Shown: positions 25,557 to 35,894, counted from the stretch's first letter. The stretch is DNA of 64,000 nt from an uncultured Clostridia bacterium (GCA_947625485.1 CANQOP010000002.1:1-64000), one strand, 5' to 3'. Numbers and translations: made by a program. The notes: generated by a model from the sequence alone, not told the origin.

Positions 25557-27113
25557 ATGAAAAAATTACTGAGAATATTGACGGCTCTTTCTTTGACTGC
25601 TGTATTTTTAATGTCAGTTTTTGCAGTAAATGCGGTGACATTTCAGTCAATACCGAAAAATTATGCGTTTCACTACGGAGTTGACGTTTCTAAGTGGAAC
25701 GGAAATCTCAAATGGAACAAATTGAGAGATTCGGGTGTAGATTTTGCCTTTATCAGAGTGGGCTATTATGACAATGACGGAGGACACATAGATACTAAAT
25801 TTAAGACCAATGTCAAGAATTGTGTTGAAAACGGAATTGAATTCGGCGTGTATGTGTACTCCTATGTTTATAAAATTTCCGAAGCAAAGAAATGTGCAAA
25901 GTGGGTTCACAAACAGATAAAATCAATGGGTAATTATACTAAGAACAAAGGTATAATTCCTGTTGCCTATGATATTGAGGATTCATATCAAGCTAATGCT
26001 CTAATAAGAGGAAAAATCAGTAAGTCATATCTGCAGGATAGCGTGCAAAAGTTCTGTGACAAAACAAAAGGCTACGGATACATACCCGTAGTATATTCAT
26101 ATGAAAACTTTTTTAAAGATTATCTTTATCTGGACAAATTCCAAAAAAACAATGTCAGAATCTGGTACGCCCGTTGGCCGAGCGCAAAGGAACTCGATAT
26201 AACCGTCAAAAGAAAGATGTTTAATAAAACAAATCCCGATATTTGGCAGTTTGCAAGTACATATACAATTGATAACGTTGTTTTGGATACAAACGTCGCG
26301 TATGACGACTTTTATGATTACAGTAAAGAAAACTCTACTTTAACCATAAATGGTTTAAATAATATATACAGTTATAAAAAAAAGGGAGTACAGCCCGCGT
26401 TTACTGTTTATGAAGGCGAAACAAAGTTAAAAAAAGGGACTGACTATAAGGCTTTTTATTTTAATAATAAAAGCTCGGGAAGGGCAAGAATCAAAATAGT
26501 TCGTTTTAAAAATTCCAAATATATCGAGACAAAAACATTTTTCTTCACAATACTTCCGCCTAAAGTAAGCGGTGTTAAAGTCACTCCATCAACAGATGAA
26601 ATTAATATTAAGTGGAATAAAGTTTCAGGAGCATCGTACTATCAGATATTTGAATATGATACGACCGACGGAGAATACAACGAAATTGATACATCATATA
26701 CCAACTCCTATGAAAACTTTTTCCTCACGGAAGGCACAAAATATCAGCTCAGAGTGAGGGCTGTGCTCGAGATTGGAGATCAAATATATTACGGAGAACC
26801 TACGGACTTTACAGCATATACAAAATATAAAAAGGTAAGTCTTATTTCCGCAGATTCCTATAAAAAGGGAAAAGTAAATCTTACTTGGAATTCAAAAACC
26901 TCTGACTGTCTCGGCTATGAGGTTCAGTATTCTACCGACAGCAGTTTTAAATCATACAAGAAACTGACTGTAAATTCAGCAGAAACCGAGGAACTCTCTA
27001 TTAATCTTAAATCAAAGAAAACATACTATTTCAGAATACGTTCCTATAACAATATAGACGATAAGAAGGTCTACAGCTTATACAGCCGCACGCTAAGCAC
27101 TAAAATTAAATAA
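25557..27113 (+). CDS. Secreted GH25 lysozyme with C-terminal fibronectin type III-like domains
   Basis: The 518-residue precursor has a signal peptide (KKLLRILTALSLTAVFLMSVFAVNA, about residues 2-26). A GH25 muramidase domain spans about residues 37-265, with the N-terminal YGVDVSKWNG and the catalytic YDIED pair (D139, E141). A beta-rich linker precedes two fibronectin type III-like repeats (about 341-430 and 430-518). GH25 enzymes cleave the MurNAc-GlcNAc bond of peptidoglycan; the FN3 repeats probably hold it at the surface. No sortase motif or choline-binding repeats are seen. A TTG at 25539 is in frame but upstream of AAAGGA, so the ATG at 25557 is used. Confidence 0.9.
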   Translation: MKKLLRILTALSLTAVFLMSVFAVNAVTFQSIPKNYAFHYGVDVSKWNGNLKWNKLRDSGVDFAFIRVGYYDNDGGHIDTKFKTNVKNCVENGIEFGVYVYSYVYKISEAKKCAKWVHKQIKSMGNYTKNKGIIPVAYDIEDSYQANALIRGKISKSYLQDSVQKFCDKTKGYGYIPVVYSYENFFKDYLYLDKFQKNNVRIWYARWPSAKELDITVKRKMFNKTNPDIWQFASTYTIDNVVLDTNVAYDDFYDYSKENSTLTINGLNNIYSYKKKGVQPAFTVYEGETKLKKGTDYKAFYFNNKSSGRARIKIVRFKNSKYIETKTFFFTILPPKVSGVKVTPSTDEINIKWNKVSGASYYQIFEYDTTDGEYNEIDTSYTNSYENFFLTEGTKYQLRVRAVLEIGDQIYYGEPTDFTAYTKYKKVSLISADSYKKGKVNLTWNSKTSDCLGYEVQYSTDSSFKSYKKLTVNSAETEELSINLKSKKTYYFRIRSYNNIDDKKVYSLYSRTLSTKIK

Positions 27114-27123
27114 GTTAAAAGTA

Positions 27124-27157
27124 AAAGCGGATATTGCGAGATGCAATATCCGCTTTA
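27124..27157. terminator. Bidirectional terminator between lysozyme and V-ATPase genes
   Basis: A 13-bp perfect stem (AAGCGGATATTGC / GCAATATCCGCTT) with a GAGAT loop is flanked by A and T runs and lies between the two convergent stop codons. Confidence 0.85.
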
Positions 27158-27159
27158 TG

Positions 27160-27819
27160 TTATTGTTTTCCGGAATAGTTATGCGCTTTGTCGAGCAGCA
27201 TATCCTTGACTTTCATAAGCCTTGTTCGGCTTGAACGGTCATTTTCCTCAAGCTTCATAGCAATATATTTTATCGTGTCCTGATACCTCGGTATCATAAC
27301 GTGTTCGAGTGAGTTTACGCGCCGCCTCGTCTTTTCAATTTCCGCCGACATAAGCTCGCAGCTTTTTTCATACTGTGCGAGCCTGATTAAGTCAGGCAGT
27401 ACATTGTTCAGTGAAACTATAGCGTCGTCAAGCTCAAACGAAGTAAAAGCAAAGCCGTAAGGGAATACATCCGAACTGTCACTTGTGCGCGGCTTGGAAA
27501 CAAACTCAGGAATGTCAACGCTCATAACGTTTCTCGTATTTGTTTCAATATTAACCTGCTGTTTAGGTGAGATGAGCGACGCGTCAAGGCTCTGTTTTGA
27601 CATAACCGCGCTTGCGTTTACAAAATGAGCGTTACAGTTTTCAATTTCGGACTCGACTTTCTCTCTAAGTTCCTTAGTTTCTCTTACGAGGTCAAGAAAC
27701 TGGCGCATAAGCTCGTCGCGCTTATCTTTTAACATTTTATGTCCGCGCACGGCAGTAGTAAGCTGTTTTTTCAGCTTACTAAGCTGCATTCGTGTCGGAT
27801 TAACATTCATAACTGCCAT
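27160..27819 (-). CDS. V-type ATPase subunit D
   Basis: Subunit D is the central rotor shaft that passes torque between the A3B3 head and the membrane ring. The 219-residue protein has the expected long helical hairpin: MNVNPTRMQLSKLKKQLTTAVRGHKMLKDKRDELMRQF at the N-terminus and RRVNSLEHVMIPRYQDTIKYIAMKLEENDRS near the C-terminus, both family signatures. It is the last gene of the nine-gene V-ATPase operon, 15 bp after subunit B, and is followed by a terminator. Confidence 0.93.
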   Translation of the reverse strand: MAVMNVNPTRMQLSKLKKQLTTAVRGHKMLKDKRDELMRQFLDLVRETKELREKVESEIENCNAHFVNASAVMSKQSLDASLISPKQQVNIETNTRNVMSVDIPEFVSKPRTSDSSDVFPYGFAFTSFELDDAIVSLNNVLPDLIRLAQYEKSCELMSAEIEKTRRRVNSLEHVMIPRYQDTIKYIAMKLEENDRSSRTRLMKVKDMLLDKAHNYSGKQ

Positions 27820-27834
27820 AAGGTTACACCTTCA

Positions 27835-29208
27835 TCACTGTTTGCCGTAGAACTCGTCAAGCATATCGTCCTTAATACGTTTTAACTCGCTTCTCGGAAG
27901 AATTTCGAGAAGCTTCCAGCCGATATCGAGCGTTTCTTCAATAGAGCGGTTCGTGTCATAACCCTGTGATACGTACTGTCTTTCAAACTCCTCCGCAAAC
28001 TCGGCGTATTTCTTATCCATGTCAGTAAGTGCTGCCTCACCGAGAATTACCATAAGCTCACGTGCGTCCTTACCTCTCGCATAAGCGGCGAAAAGCTGAT
28101 TCATAGTAGCCGCGTGATCTTTTCGCGTTCTGTCCGGACCAATGCCCTTATCCTTTAGACGCGAGAGAGAAGGCAGTACGTCAATAGGCGGAGTTACGCC
28201 CTTTCTGTAAAGCTCGCGCGAAAGAATAATCTGACCTTCTGTGATATAACCTGTGAGGTCAGGGATAGGGTGAGTTTTGTCGTCCTCTGGCATTGTAAGA
28301 ATAGGAATAAGAGTAATAGAGCCTTCCTTGCCCCTGAGCCGTCCTGCTCGCTCATAGAGTGTCGCGAGGTCTGTATACATATATCCGGGGTATCCGCGTC
28401 TGCCGGGAACTTCCTTGCGTGCGGCAGATACTTCTCGAAGCGCGTCCGCATAGTTTGTAATATCGGTCATAATAACCAGAACGTGCATTCCCAGGTCAAA
28501 CGCAAGATATTCTGCGGCAGTAAGCGCCATACGCGGAGTAGCTATACGCTCAATAGCAGGGTCGTTTGCAAGGTTAACAAACATAACAGTTCTGTCTATT
28601 GCTCCCGTTTCCTTAAACGACTGTATAAAGTAATCGGACTCTTCAAATGTAATACCCATAGCAGCAAACACAACCGCAAACTGCTCGTCTTTACCGCGTA
28701 CGGCAGCCTGACGCGCAATCTGCGCCGCAAGCTGAGCGTGGGGAAGACCGGAAGCGGAGAATATCGGAAGCTTCTGTCCTCTTACAAGCGTGTTAAGACC
28801 GTCAATAGCGGAAACGCCCGTCTGAATAAATTCCTGAGGATAGTTTCTAGCAGCAGGATTCATAGGTGTACCGTTTATATCCATACGTTTCTCGGGAATA
28901 AGCGCCGGACCGTCGTCTATCGGGTTACCAAGACCGTCAAAAACACGGGAAAGCATATCGGGGGAAACAGGAAGCTCCATAGACCTTCCGAGAAATCTGA
29001 CTTTTGAACCTGCAAGGTTAATACCTGCCGCTGATTCGAAAAGCTGTACAAGAGCATTACTGCCGTTAACCTCAAGAACTTTGCAGCGGCGTGTTTCTCC
29101 GTTCGGGAGTTCAATTTCGCCTAACTCATCATACTTAACGTCGTCAACATCGCTTACCATCATAAGCGGACCTGCGACCTCCTGTATAGTACGGTATTCT
29201 TTCGGCAT
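27835..29208 (-). CDS. V-type ATPase subunit B
   Basis: This is the regulatory, non-catalytic nucleotide-binding subunit of the head. The 457-residue protein has the ATPase alpha/beta fold without a Walker A lysine motif ([21 protein letters not shown] takes its place), as expected for B. The segments [21 protein letters not shown] and [32 protein letters not shown] are diagnostic. The gene starts at the base where subunit A ends, so the two are tightly coupled. Confidence 0.95.
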   Translation of the reverse strand: MPKEYRTIQEVAGPLMMVSDVDDVKYDELGEIELPNGETRRCKVLEVNGSNALVQLFESAAGINLAGSKVRFLGRSMELPVSPDMLSRVFDGLGNPIDDGPALIPEKRMDINGTPMNPAARNYPQEFIQTGVSAIDGLNTLVRGQKLPIFSASGLPHAQLAAQIARQAAVRGKDEQFAVVFAAMGITFEESDYFIQSFKETGAIDRTVMFVNLANDPAIERIATPRMALTAAEYLAFDLGMHVLVIMTDITNYADALREVSAARKEVPGRRGYPGYMYTDLATLYERAGRLRGKEGSITLIPILTMPEDDKTHPIPDLTGYITEGQIILSRELYRKGVTPPIDVLPSLSRLKDKGIGPDRTRKDHAATMNQLFAAYARGKDARELMVILGEAALTDMDKKYAEFAEEFERQYVSQGYDTNRSIEETLDIGWKLLEILPRSELKRIKDDMLDEFYGKQ

Positions 29209-30974
29209 CAGTCATCACTCCTTTTCAGTACATCTTCTATTTCCGAATCAAGCTGAGCCGAAATAGACTCAAACTCGCTTTCAACTTTATCTTCCGGCTC
29301 ATATTTGTATCTGCCTATACGCTCCCTTACCGGGATATTTACAAGAAGTTCTATATCAGCACCTTTATTCAGGGCGTAAAGAGCTTTGTCATAGTAGCTC
29401 AGTATAGCGCGCATCATAAGCACCTGTTTTTTAAGCGAAGTGTATGTGTCAGTAGGGTCAAACGCATTCTGATGGAGATAGTCCTCGCGAATCGAGCGGG
29501 CTGACTCCAGCTTAAGTCTGTCGCCTGCTGACAGAGCGTCCATGCCTACGAGGTTTACAATTTCCTCAAGCTCGGATTCGTCCTGGAGAAGCGACATAAG
29601 TCTGCCTCTTAACTCCATAAAGTCGGGAGCCGCGTTTTCTTTAAACCAATCTTCAAGCTGATCCGTATAGAGCGAGTAGCTTGTAAGCCAGTTGATAGCG
29701 GGGAAGTGCCTCTTGTAAGCAAGGTTAGCGTCAAGGCCCCAGAACACTTTTACAATACGCAGGGTAGCCTGAGATACGGGTTCAGAAATATCGCCACCCG
29801 GGGGCGATACCGCTCCGATAACCGAAAGCGCTCCCTCAGTGTCCTCTGAACCGTTTACAATTACGCGGCCCGCACGCTCGTAGAACTGAGCAAGACGGCT
29901 GCCGAGATACGCAGGATAGCCTTCCTCACCCGGCATTTCCTCTAAACGACCCGACATCTCGCGCAGAGCCTCAGCCCAACGAGACGTTGAGTCCGCCATA
30001 AGCGCGACCGTATACCCCATATCTCGGAAATACTCTGCAATAGTGATACCCGTGTAAATTGACGCCTCTCGTGCGGCAACAGGCATATCCGATGTGTTTG
30101 CAATAAGTACCGTACGCTCCATAAGGGAGTTACCGGTTCTCGGGTCTTTAAGCTCCGGAAATTCATTTAATACGTCAGTCATCTCATTTCCGCGCTCACC
30201 GCAGCCAATGTAAACAATAATATCCGCAGCAGCCCACTTTGCAAGCTGATGCTGAACAACTGTTTTGCCGGAACCGAAGGGTCCCGGGACAGCTGCAACG
30301 CCGCCCTTAGCAAGAGGGAAGAGTGTATCAATTGGTCTCTGACCGGTCGTCAGAAGAATATCGGGCGACAGCTTTTTCTTGTAGGGACGGCCTACGCGTA
30401 CCGGCCAAGTGGTAAACATTTTTACATCTATTGTTTCTTTTTCGTCTTTAATACTTGCAACAATATCATCGAGCGTAAACTCGCCTTCACCGATTTTTTC
30501 AACTGTTCCTCTCACCTTGTTAGGTACCAGGATTTTATGAAGTACGGCGGAAGTCTCTTGAACTGTTCCGAGCACATCGCCCGACTCAACTTTATCTCCT
30601 GCTTTGACGGTTGGAGTAAACTTCCACTTTTTACTGTGGTCGAGGGAAGGAACGTTAACGCCGCGCGTAAGGTTAGTTCCCGCAACCTTCATAATTTCGT
30701 TAAGCGGTCTTTGAATACCGTCGTAAATGGCGCCGATAAGACCCGGACCCAATTCAACCGAAAGAGGCGCTCCCGTAGACTCAACTTTTTCTCCCGGTCC
30801 TAAGCCCGATGTCTCCTCATATACCTGAATAGACGCCCTTTCTCCGTGCATTTCTATTATTTCGCCTATAAGATTTTGCTCGCTTACGCGTACAACATCA
30901 AACATATTGGCGTCGCGCATACCGTCAGCTATAACCAACGGTCCTGCAACTTTAGTTATAATACCTGTTTTCAA
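29208..30974 (-). CDS. V-type ATPase catalytic subunit A
   Basis: The catalytic subunit of 588 residues has the Walker A motif GPFGSGKT at 231-238 and the non-homologous insertion characteristic of V-type A subunits (about residues 115-190). [45 protein letters not shown] is typical, and [17 protein letters not shown] follows. It hydrolyses ATP to drive ion pumping, or makes ATP in the reverse direction. Together with the K subunit residues this suggests sodium transport. RBS and start at 30974 (GTGTAAAATTTG region) lie 10 bp after subunit F. Confidence 0.95.
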   Translation of the reverse strand: MKTGIITKVAGPLVIADGMRDANMFDVVRVSEQNLIGEIIEMHGERASIQVYEETSGLGPGEKVESTGAPLSVELGPGLIGAIYDGIQRPLNEIMKVAGTNLTRGVNVPSLDHSKKWKFTPTVKAGDKVESGDVLGTVQETSAVLHKILVPNKVRGTVEKIGEGEFTLDDIVASIKDEKETIDVKMFTTWPVRVGRPYKKKLSPDILLTTGQRPIDTLFPLAKGGVAAVPGPFGSGKTVVQHQLAKWAAADIIVYIGCGERGNEMTDVLNEFPELKDPRTGNSLMERTVLIANTSDMPVAAREASIYTGITIAEYFRDMGYTVALMADSTSRWAEALREMSGRLEEMPGEEGYPAYLGSRLAQFYERAGRVIVNGSEDTEGALSVIGAVSPPGGDISEPVSQATLRIVKVFWGLDANLAYKRHFPAINWLTSYSLYTDQLEDWFKENAAPDFMELRGRLMSLLQDESELEEIVNLVGMDALSAGDRLKLESARSIREDYLHQNAFDPTDTYTSLKKQVLMMRAILSYYDKALYALNKGADIELLVNIPVRERIGRYKYEPEDKVESEFESISAQLDSEIEDVLKRSDD

Positions 30975-30984
30975 ATTTTACACC

Positions 30985-31317
30985 TCAATCGTTGAAGATT
31001 ATATCAGAACCGACTGCTTTCTCGACAAACAACGACAATCGTTTTTTACCGGTCTGACTGTTTCCTTTAACGCCCGGGACGGGGATTATCGCAGGAGTGA
31101 TCCTATCTGCGTATCGGCTCCGCTCTTTTTCTACCGAATTGTAAACCTCTTCGGTGATGAAGATAATGGCGTATTTTTCGCTGTCGGCTATATTTCTCAG
31201 AAGATGAGCCGCGTCATCTTCTGCTTCACAAGGGTAAATATCAATTCCTATAGCAGAAAAGCCCTTTATACTCTCGGAGTCTCCGATAATAGAAACATTT
31301 TTATCCATATATTTCAC
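30985..31317 (-). CDS. V-type ATPase subunit F
   Basis: Subunit F is a small central-stalk protein. This 110-residue protein has the usual Rossmann-like start (NVSIIGDSESIKGFSAIGIDIYPCE) and YAIIFITEEVYNSVEKERSRY followed by AIIPVPG, matching the family. The start is either the GTG at 31317 or the ATG at 31308; both overlap the end of subunit C, indicating translational coupling. The position between C and A is the normal one. Confidence 0.88.
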   Translation of the reverse strand: MKYMDKNVSIIGDSESIKGFSAIGIDIYPCEAEDDAAHLLRNIADSEKYAIIFITEEVYNSVEKERSRYADRITPAIIPVPGVKGNSQTGKKRLSLFVEKAVGSDIIFND

Positions 31318-32272
31318 GCAGCCTTTCTCTTATGGTTTCGCTGTCGCTGTTAGTCCGTATTCCGCTCGCTATGATATGAATAACTTTTTTCTCCGCTTCA
31401 CTTCCAAGATAATATCCGATAATGGGCTCCGCTCCCTCGCTTGTGCGCTTGCAGCTCTCTTTAGCCATTTTTATCAGCTTGTCGTCGACAAACCGCTCGA
31501 ATAGGGAAGGGGAGATCTTGTACTGCTCAATAGCCTTACTGCATTCATATTCACTGTACCGGGAAAGCTCATCAATCACCGCTTCATTTCCTTTTAAAGC
31601 GGCGTTTATTATCGAGCCTTTACGAAAATCCTGAACGTCACAAAGCGCGCTATCCAAAAAATCCTTATTTGTTTTAGTCCTCGAGCTGCGTATAACGGTC
31701 TTTATGTTGCTGTAGAATACGAGAGTATTAAAATACTGCTTTAAAAATTCGGAATTGTACCGTCCGCTTATCTCAAGCATTCTTTTCATAGCCGCAGTGT
31801 CAATTACCGCGTCGCTTTCGCGCGCGTCGCCCTTGTGAGAAATAAGCTCATAAGCATTCTCAGCCGATTTTGAGAGCCACTCTGGCAGAAGTGAAAATTT
31901 TTTATTTTCTATAGCCTTAATGATAAGTTCTGTGTCAATAGTGCAAGGCCTAATGAAAAGATGGGAATATTTTCTTGCCGACATAGTTCCCTTTAGAACG
32001 ACCTTAAAATTATGAATATCATTTTGTATAAGGAAAGGAGTGAATATATCAAAGTCGGGAGCAATACTTTTAAGATATTCCCACACCTTTTCCGTGTGGA
32101 ACTCTAAAATCTCGTCTACAGTATTGCCGTCTCCGTAACCCTTGTCATTAAGCAACCCCGCGAGCTCACTTTCGCTTTTGCAGGCAATCATCTGCTCTAT
32201 ATCGGAATTATTAAGCAAGCTTTTTTCTTTGGCGCGGACAGAGCCTATGGAAAATTCATATGATAAACCCAT
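31301..32272 (-). CDS. V-type ATPase subunit C
   Basis: Subunit C (called d in eukaryotes) connects the central stalk to the K ring. The 323-residue all-helical protein has NSDIEQMIACKSESELAGLLNDKGYGDG near the N-terminus and a late EPIIGYYLGSEAEKKVIHIIASGIRTN, which is the common family ending. A strong AAGGAGGATTTTT ribosome binding site precedes the ATG. It lies between E and F, as in other clostridial operons. Confidence 0.88.
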   Translation of the reverse strand: MGLSYEFSIGSVRAKEKSLLNNSDIEQMIACKSESELAGLLNDKGYGDGNTVDEILEFHTEKVWEYLKSIAPDFDIFTPFLIQNDIHNFKVVLKGTMSARKYSHLFIRPCTIDTELIIKAIENKKFSLLPEWLSKSAENAYELISHKGDARESDAVIDTAAMKRMLEISGRYNSEFLKQYFNTLVFYSNIKTVIRSSRTKTNKDFLDSALCDVQDFRKGSIINAALKGNEAVIDELSRYSEYECSKAIEQYKISPSLFERFVDDKLIKMAKESCKRTSEGAEPIIGYYLGSEAEKKVIHIIASGIRTNSDSETIRERLREIYG

Positions 32273-32283
32273 AAAAATCCTCC

Positions 32284-32865
32284 TTATTCCGAGAACAACT
32301 CATGGTTAATGTAGTCCTCAAGCTCGCCGCGTTTTGATTCTATAAGGGCTTTGAAATCCATATTTTCCTCAATATCACCGTGTTTAAGTATAAATCCACC
32401 GATAATATCTGCCGTTTTATCACTAATTTCAACCTTTAAACCGGCGTCGGCAAGCCTATCCGTAAAGTCCTTCGGAAGTCTTGATTTATCCTTTGAATTC
32501 ATAATTATAATACCGCTCATACCCTTTAACTGGGCCGCAAGCTTATATATAAATTCAAAGTAATCTCTGTCGCCGAGATTTAGCAGATAGTCACGAATGC
32601 CGTCTACGGTTTTATCAATCTCGGCTCTGCGTTTTTTAAGCAGAATGTTTCTTAACTCAAGCTCTGCACTGCTTTTTGAGGTCGCTTTTATCTGAGCCGC
32701 TTTTTTCTTTGCCATATCTGCTATTTGCACGGATTTTTTCTCCGCCTGACTTTTCGCGTCCGCAAGTATTTCATCGCATTTTTCGCTTGTCTGTATCTCA
32801 ATGGCTTTTATATTTTCGTCGCAATCTGATTTTATGCGGTTAAGTATTTTATCTCCGCCGTTCAT
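32284..32865 (-). CDS. V-type ATPase subunit E
   Basis: Subunit E forms the peripheral stalk with the G subunit. The 193-residue protein has a long N-terminal coiled coil (about residues 1-95, with repeated A/K/E heptads such as IADMAKKKAAQIKATSKSSAELE) and a compact C-terminal domain (about 100-193). That is the expected build. GGCGGTG precedes the start codon. It is co-transcribed with C (12 bp gap) and K (31 bp gap). Confidence 0.8.
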   Translation of the reverse strand: MNGGDKILNRIKSDCDENIKAIEIQTSEKCDEILADAKSQAEKKSVQIADMAKKKAAQIKATSKSSAELELRNILLKKRRAEIDKTVDGIRDYLLNLGDRDYFEFIYKLAAQLKGMSGIIIMNSKDKSRLPKDFTDRLADAGLKVEISDKTADIIGGFILKHGDIEENMDFKALIESKRGELEDYINHELFSE

Positions 32866-32896
32866 TCAGACACCGCCTTTCGTTTTGTTCGTACCA

Positions 32897-33370
32897 TTAA
32901 ATGTTGAGCGCAGGTACGGAAATAACTACGAGAAGTGATACGATGAATGAGAGCAGAGCGTAAATCTCAACGAGCGTTACTGATACCATAGCCTTAGAGA
33001 AGTTTCTGTCGTCCTTAGCGCTCATAGCGATACCCGATACAGCTGCTTTACCCTGAGCAAATCCCGATACCATACCGCCGATACCGATAGCAAGTGACGC
33101 TCCGAGATAAGCAAGGCCCTGTGCAACGGTAGGTACTGCTCCGCCGAGCACGCCGCAATTTACGAGTATAAGGAAGCCTACGATAAAGCCGTAAAGACCC
33201 TGTGTACCCGGAAGAAGCGTGAGCACGAGCATTTTACCGAACATAGAAGAATCCTCCGAGAGAACTCCCATAGATGCCTGAGCAGCGCCGCCGACGCCCT
33301 TTGCGGAGCCGAAGCCTGCGAGAGCTGTCGCAATAGAAGCGCCTACTAATGCAAAAAACATACCATTCAT
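32897..33370 (-). CDS. V-type ATPase subunit K (membrane rotor ring, sodium-type)
   Basis: The 157-residue proteolipid has four transmembrane helices as two hairpins. By comparison with Enterococcus NtpK the sodium site residues are all present: LLPGTQG (L53, T56, Q57), FAQG (Q106) and VEIYALL (E135), while the first hairpin has no carboxylate. One ion is therefore expected per two hairpins. The start overlaps the stop of subunit I. The sodium assignment follows from known NtpK structures and is otherwise inference. Confidence 0.93.
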   Translation of the reverse strand: MNGMFFALVGASIATALAGFGSAKGVGGAAQASMGVLSEDSSMFGKMLVLTLLPGTQGLYGFIVGFLILVNCGVLGGAVPTVAQGLAYLGASLAIGIGGMVSGFAQGKAAVSGIAMSAKDDRNFSKAMVSVTLVEIYALLSFIVSLLVVISVPALNI

Positions 33371-35352
33371 TTTAAATTTTCCTCCTGAATTTTAATATAT
33401 TTACTTTTCAGCGAGAACGGTTCAAATTCTTCTCCGCCGCCCTCGTAGAATTTACTGAACATTTCAACGTACTGAAGCCTCATTGTATGGACATACGAGC
33501 CCAGCGCATTTAATCCGATGTTAATGGCGTGACCCAATAGCAGTATTACTACCATTATTATGCTCCCAATCCAGCTTGTTCCGAACATAGTTGCGAGCAT
33601 ATTGAACACTTGAGCCATTACTCCTGTAGTCAGACCTAACGCAAGAAGTCTTGAGTAGCTGAGCAAATCGCTTATATAGCTTGTAATATCGTATAATGAC
33701 GCAAGTCCGCCGACTACTTTGCCGAAGCCCTTCTTGTTTCTGCCCTGAGTGAGCACGAGACCGACGGCGCAGGCAATAGCGATAGCGGCACCAATATATA
33801 AAACTACCTGCGTAGTAGCCATACCTGCCGCGAGTACGGCAAGACCAATTAACAGCATCATCCACAATCCTGTATCAAAGAACGCACCTGCGTAATCTCT
33901 GTTTTTAATACAGATATAGAACTTACAGCCCATACCGACCAAAATGTGAATAAGACCGAACGCAATCGAGATTACCATTAGCATAAGAGCGTCCTTCTGC
34001 GGGTCAATTGTCGGCCACGGAAGCAAATCAGCCATAGTAACCGACGCTCCCGTGAAGTGGTTATACAGCGTTGCGGGCGCGTCGCCGAAAATACTTCCGA
34101 ATATCAGTCCCCAGAAAAAAGTAGATACTCCGCAATATTGGAAAAGCTTTAGATTATTGCGCATTTTTTCGTCGGGTCTGAATATTTTAAGAACTATTCC
34201 AATTGCTATTACCATAAGCAATCCGTATCCCGCGTCGGAAAACATCATACCAAAGAAGAAATAGAAGAAGAACGCAAGAAGCGGTGTAGGGTCAACATCC
34301 GCGTGAGAGGGAACAGCGTACATAGTGAGTATACCTTGAGCAGGCTTTGAAAAGCGGTTGTTTTTCAGCTTTATCGGAGCTTCCTCATTTGCGTCCTCAA
34401 ACTCAATACAGCAGGTTGCGACCCTATTGCATAGCTTTTCAAGCTTACCGCAGTCCTCTTCGGGAATATATCCGTTGATAACGAATACATTTCGGGTGTG
34501 GTCAAGCTCGTTAATAACGTTGTATTTGTCGGCTCTGATTTTAAAATAGTCCTGAGTTACTTTAATTTCCTCACGTTTGTCGGCAAGAGCAACGATTTCC
34601 TCAACTGCATTACGAGTTTCCTCAGAAAGCTTTGCCGACTTCTCTCGGAGTTTTTCCGCCTTTATTTTCGGCGTATGACCAGTAGGACTCATAGGTTTTG
34701 CAAAGCCGATACTCCTGAGTACATCCTCTGCCATAGCCTTCTGACTTATTGGCGAGAACAATACAAGACACGTCATACCGTTTTCGGTATGCTCAATCTC
34801 AAACTCAAACTCAAGCTTAGGATTTTCCTTTGCGATTTTTTGGGACAGCGTTATATCGTTATACTGCTCGGGAAGCGTACCAATGAATACAGCGGTCGAT
34901 TTGGTATCGGCAGTGTTGAGTGGAATATCGAGCTTTTGCCACACGTCAAGCTGCGAAAGCGAGGTGCCTATCCTGACCTGTTCGGCGGCATTCTCGGCAC
35001 ATATTTTATTTAAATCGACGATTCTGTTGCATACGTTAATAACCTCTCCTGCTTTAGCAGCGATAACTCCTATCTCGTCGGGGTCAATTTCTCTTCGACC
35101 TGAGAAAGAGGAGAGAAGTCCTTTTTTCTCACGCGAGTGGTCGTCGAGAATTTTAAGCGCCTGCTCAGTCAGTGCAACATTTCTCTCGAAAATCTGCATC
35201 TGAGAGGTCATATTTACCTTAGAAAATCCTTTTTTGGATTTGTCTGATTTCTTAATCTGAATAAGCGCGCTGTCCTGTAAATGCTCAAGCAATCGCTTTC
35301 TGTCTTCTCTTAAAGCGACTATGCGCACTTTTTTCATTTTCATTTTTGACAA
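33367..35352 (-). CDS. V-type ATPase subunit I (stator, membrane part)
   Basis: Subunit I is the a-subunit equivalent that provides the ion half-channels. The 661-residue protein has a cytoplasmic N-terminal half of about 345 residues with coiled-coil arms, then seven to eight transmembrane segments. PSHADVDPTPLLAFFFYFFFGMMFSDAGYGL is the family signature, and YISDLLSYSRLLALGLTTGVMAQ with GHAINIGLNALGSYVHTMRLQYVEMFSKFYEGGGEEFEPF contains the conserved ring-facing arginine (MRLQYVE). The start is the TTG at 35352 with GGTGAT six bases upstream; ATGs at 35343 and 35337 are alternatives. Confidence 0.93.
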   Translation of the reverse strand: MSKMKMKKVRIVALREDRKRLLEHLQDSALIQIKKSDKSKKGFSKVNMTSQMQIFERNVALTEQALKILDDHSREKKGLLSSFSGRREIDPDEIGVIAAKAGEVINVCNRIVDLNKICAENAAEQVRIGTSLSQLDVWQKLDIPLNTADTKSTAVFIGTLPEQYNDITLSQKIAKENPKLEFEFEIEHTENGMTCLVLFSPISQKAMAEDVLRSIGFAKPMSPTGHTPKIKAEKLREKSAKLSEETRNAVEEIVALADKREEIKVTQDYFKIRADKYNVINELDHTRNVFVINGYIPEEDCGKLEKLCNRVATCCIEFEDANEEAPIKLKNNRFSKPAQGILTMYAVPSHADVDPTPLLAFFFYFFFGMMFSDAGYGLLMVIAIGIVLKIFRPDEKMRNNLKLFQYCGVSTFFWGLIFGSIFGDAPATLYNHFTGASVTMADLLPWPTIDPQKDALMLMVISIAFGLIHILVGMGCKFYICIKNRDYAGAFFDTGLWMMLLIGLAVLAAGMATTQVVLYIGAAIAIACAVGLVLTQGRNKKGFGKVVGGLASLYDITSYISDLLSYSRLLALGLTTGVMAQVFNMLATMFGTSWIGSIIMVVILLLGHAINIGLNALGSYVHTMRLQYVEMFSKFYEGGGEEFEPFSLKSKYIKIQEENLK

Positions 35353-35383
35353 TTTAGCATCACCACGCTTTTTCCGAATTAAC

Positions 35384-35695
35384 TCAGCTTAGAATAGAAT
35401 TTATTGCGCCCTTAATTACCTCACTGCGTCTTTTTTCAGCAATTTTTTGAATAGAAACGCACTGAACGTCTGCTTCCCGTCTTGCCTTTTCAAGCTCTTT
35501 TTCGCCGTCGCTTTTAGCTTTATCATAAAGCGCCTCAGCGTCATTGCAGGCTGACTTTTCGGCATTTTCAATGAGTAATTCGGCGTCTTTTTTCGCTTTT
35601 GCTATAGCTTTTTCAGCCTCTGTCTTTGCTTTGGCTTCACGGACCTTGGACTCTTCCTCGGCTGAAACGATAGCGTCTAACATATCCTTAGCCAT
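35384..35695 (-). CDS. V-type ATPase subunit G-like coiled-coil protein
   Basis: The 103-residue protein is almost entirely a charged alanine-rich coiled coil (EEESKVREAKAKTEAEKAIAK-like heptads), matching the peripheral-stalk partner of subunit E (subunit G, also called H or F in older naming). It opens the V-ATPase operon. A longer reading from 35752 would begin upstream of the predicted transcription start and adds an AT-rich stretch; the ATG at 35695 has GGGAG in front, so it is used. Confidence 0.75.
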   Translation of the reverse strand: MAKDMLDAIVSAEEESKVREAKAKTEAEKAIAKAKKDAELLIENAEKSACNDAEALYDKAKSDGEKELEKARREADVQCVSIQKIAEKRRSEVIKGAINSILS

Positions 35696-35740
35696 TACTT
35701 CGCTCCCTTTAAAGTTTAATAACAAATAATTTATTTTATT

Positions 35741-35769
35741 AATATAACACATTTTTAATATTATTTCAA
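35741..35769 (-). promoter_or_regulatory. Promoter of the V-ATPase operon
   Basis: On the minus strand TTGAAA (35769-35764) and TATATT (35746-35741) are 17 bp apart, about 46 bp upstream of the first start codon. Confidence 0.7.
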
Positions 35770-35869
35770 TAAAAAGCTTTTTTTTATACAGATATTTCTA
35801 TACAAATGTATATAAAAAAATACCTTCATTTTTAAAATAATGTAATAATGTAAATATGGTTATATAAAA

Positions 35870-35894
35870 TAAGCGCACGCTTACTGCGCACGCT
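35870..35894 (-). terminator. Distal terminator of the tRNA-Ser(CGA) tail
   Basis: On the minus strand AGCGTGCGC AGTAA GCGTGCGCT forms a 9-bp stem with two G-T wobbles and is followed by TATTTTAT. It closes the noncoding stretch behind tRNA-Ser. Confidence 0.55.

Noticed and set aside
28270..29007. Long open frame of 245 codons opposite to V-ATPase subunit B
   Set aside because: Antisense shadow of a strongly conserved gene, basic and low-complexity product, no ribosome binding site.
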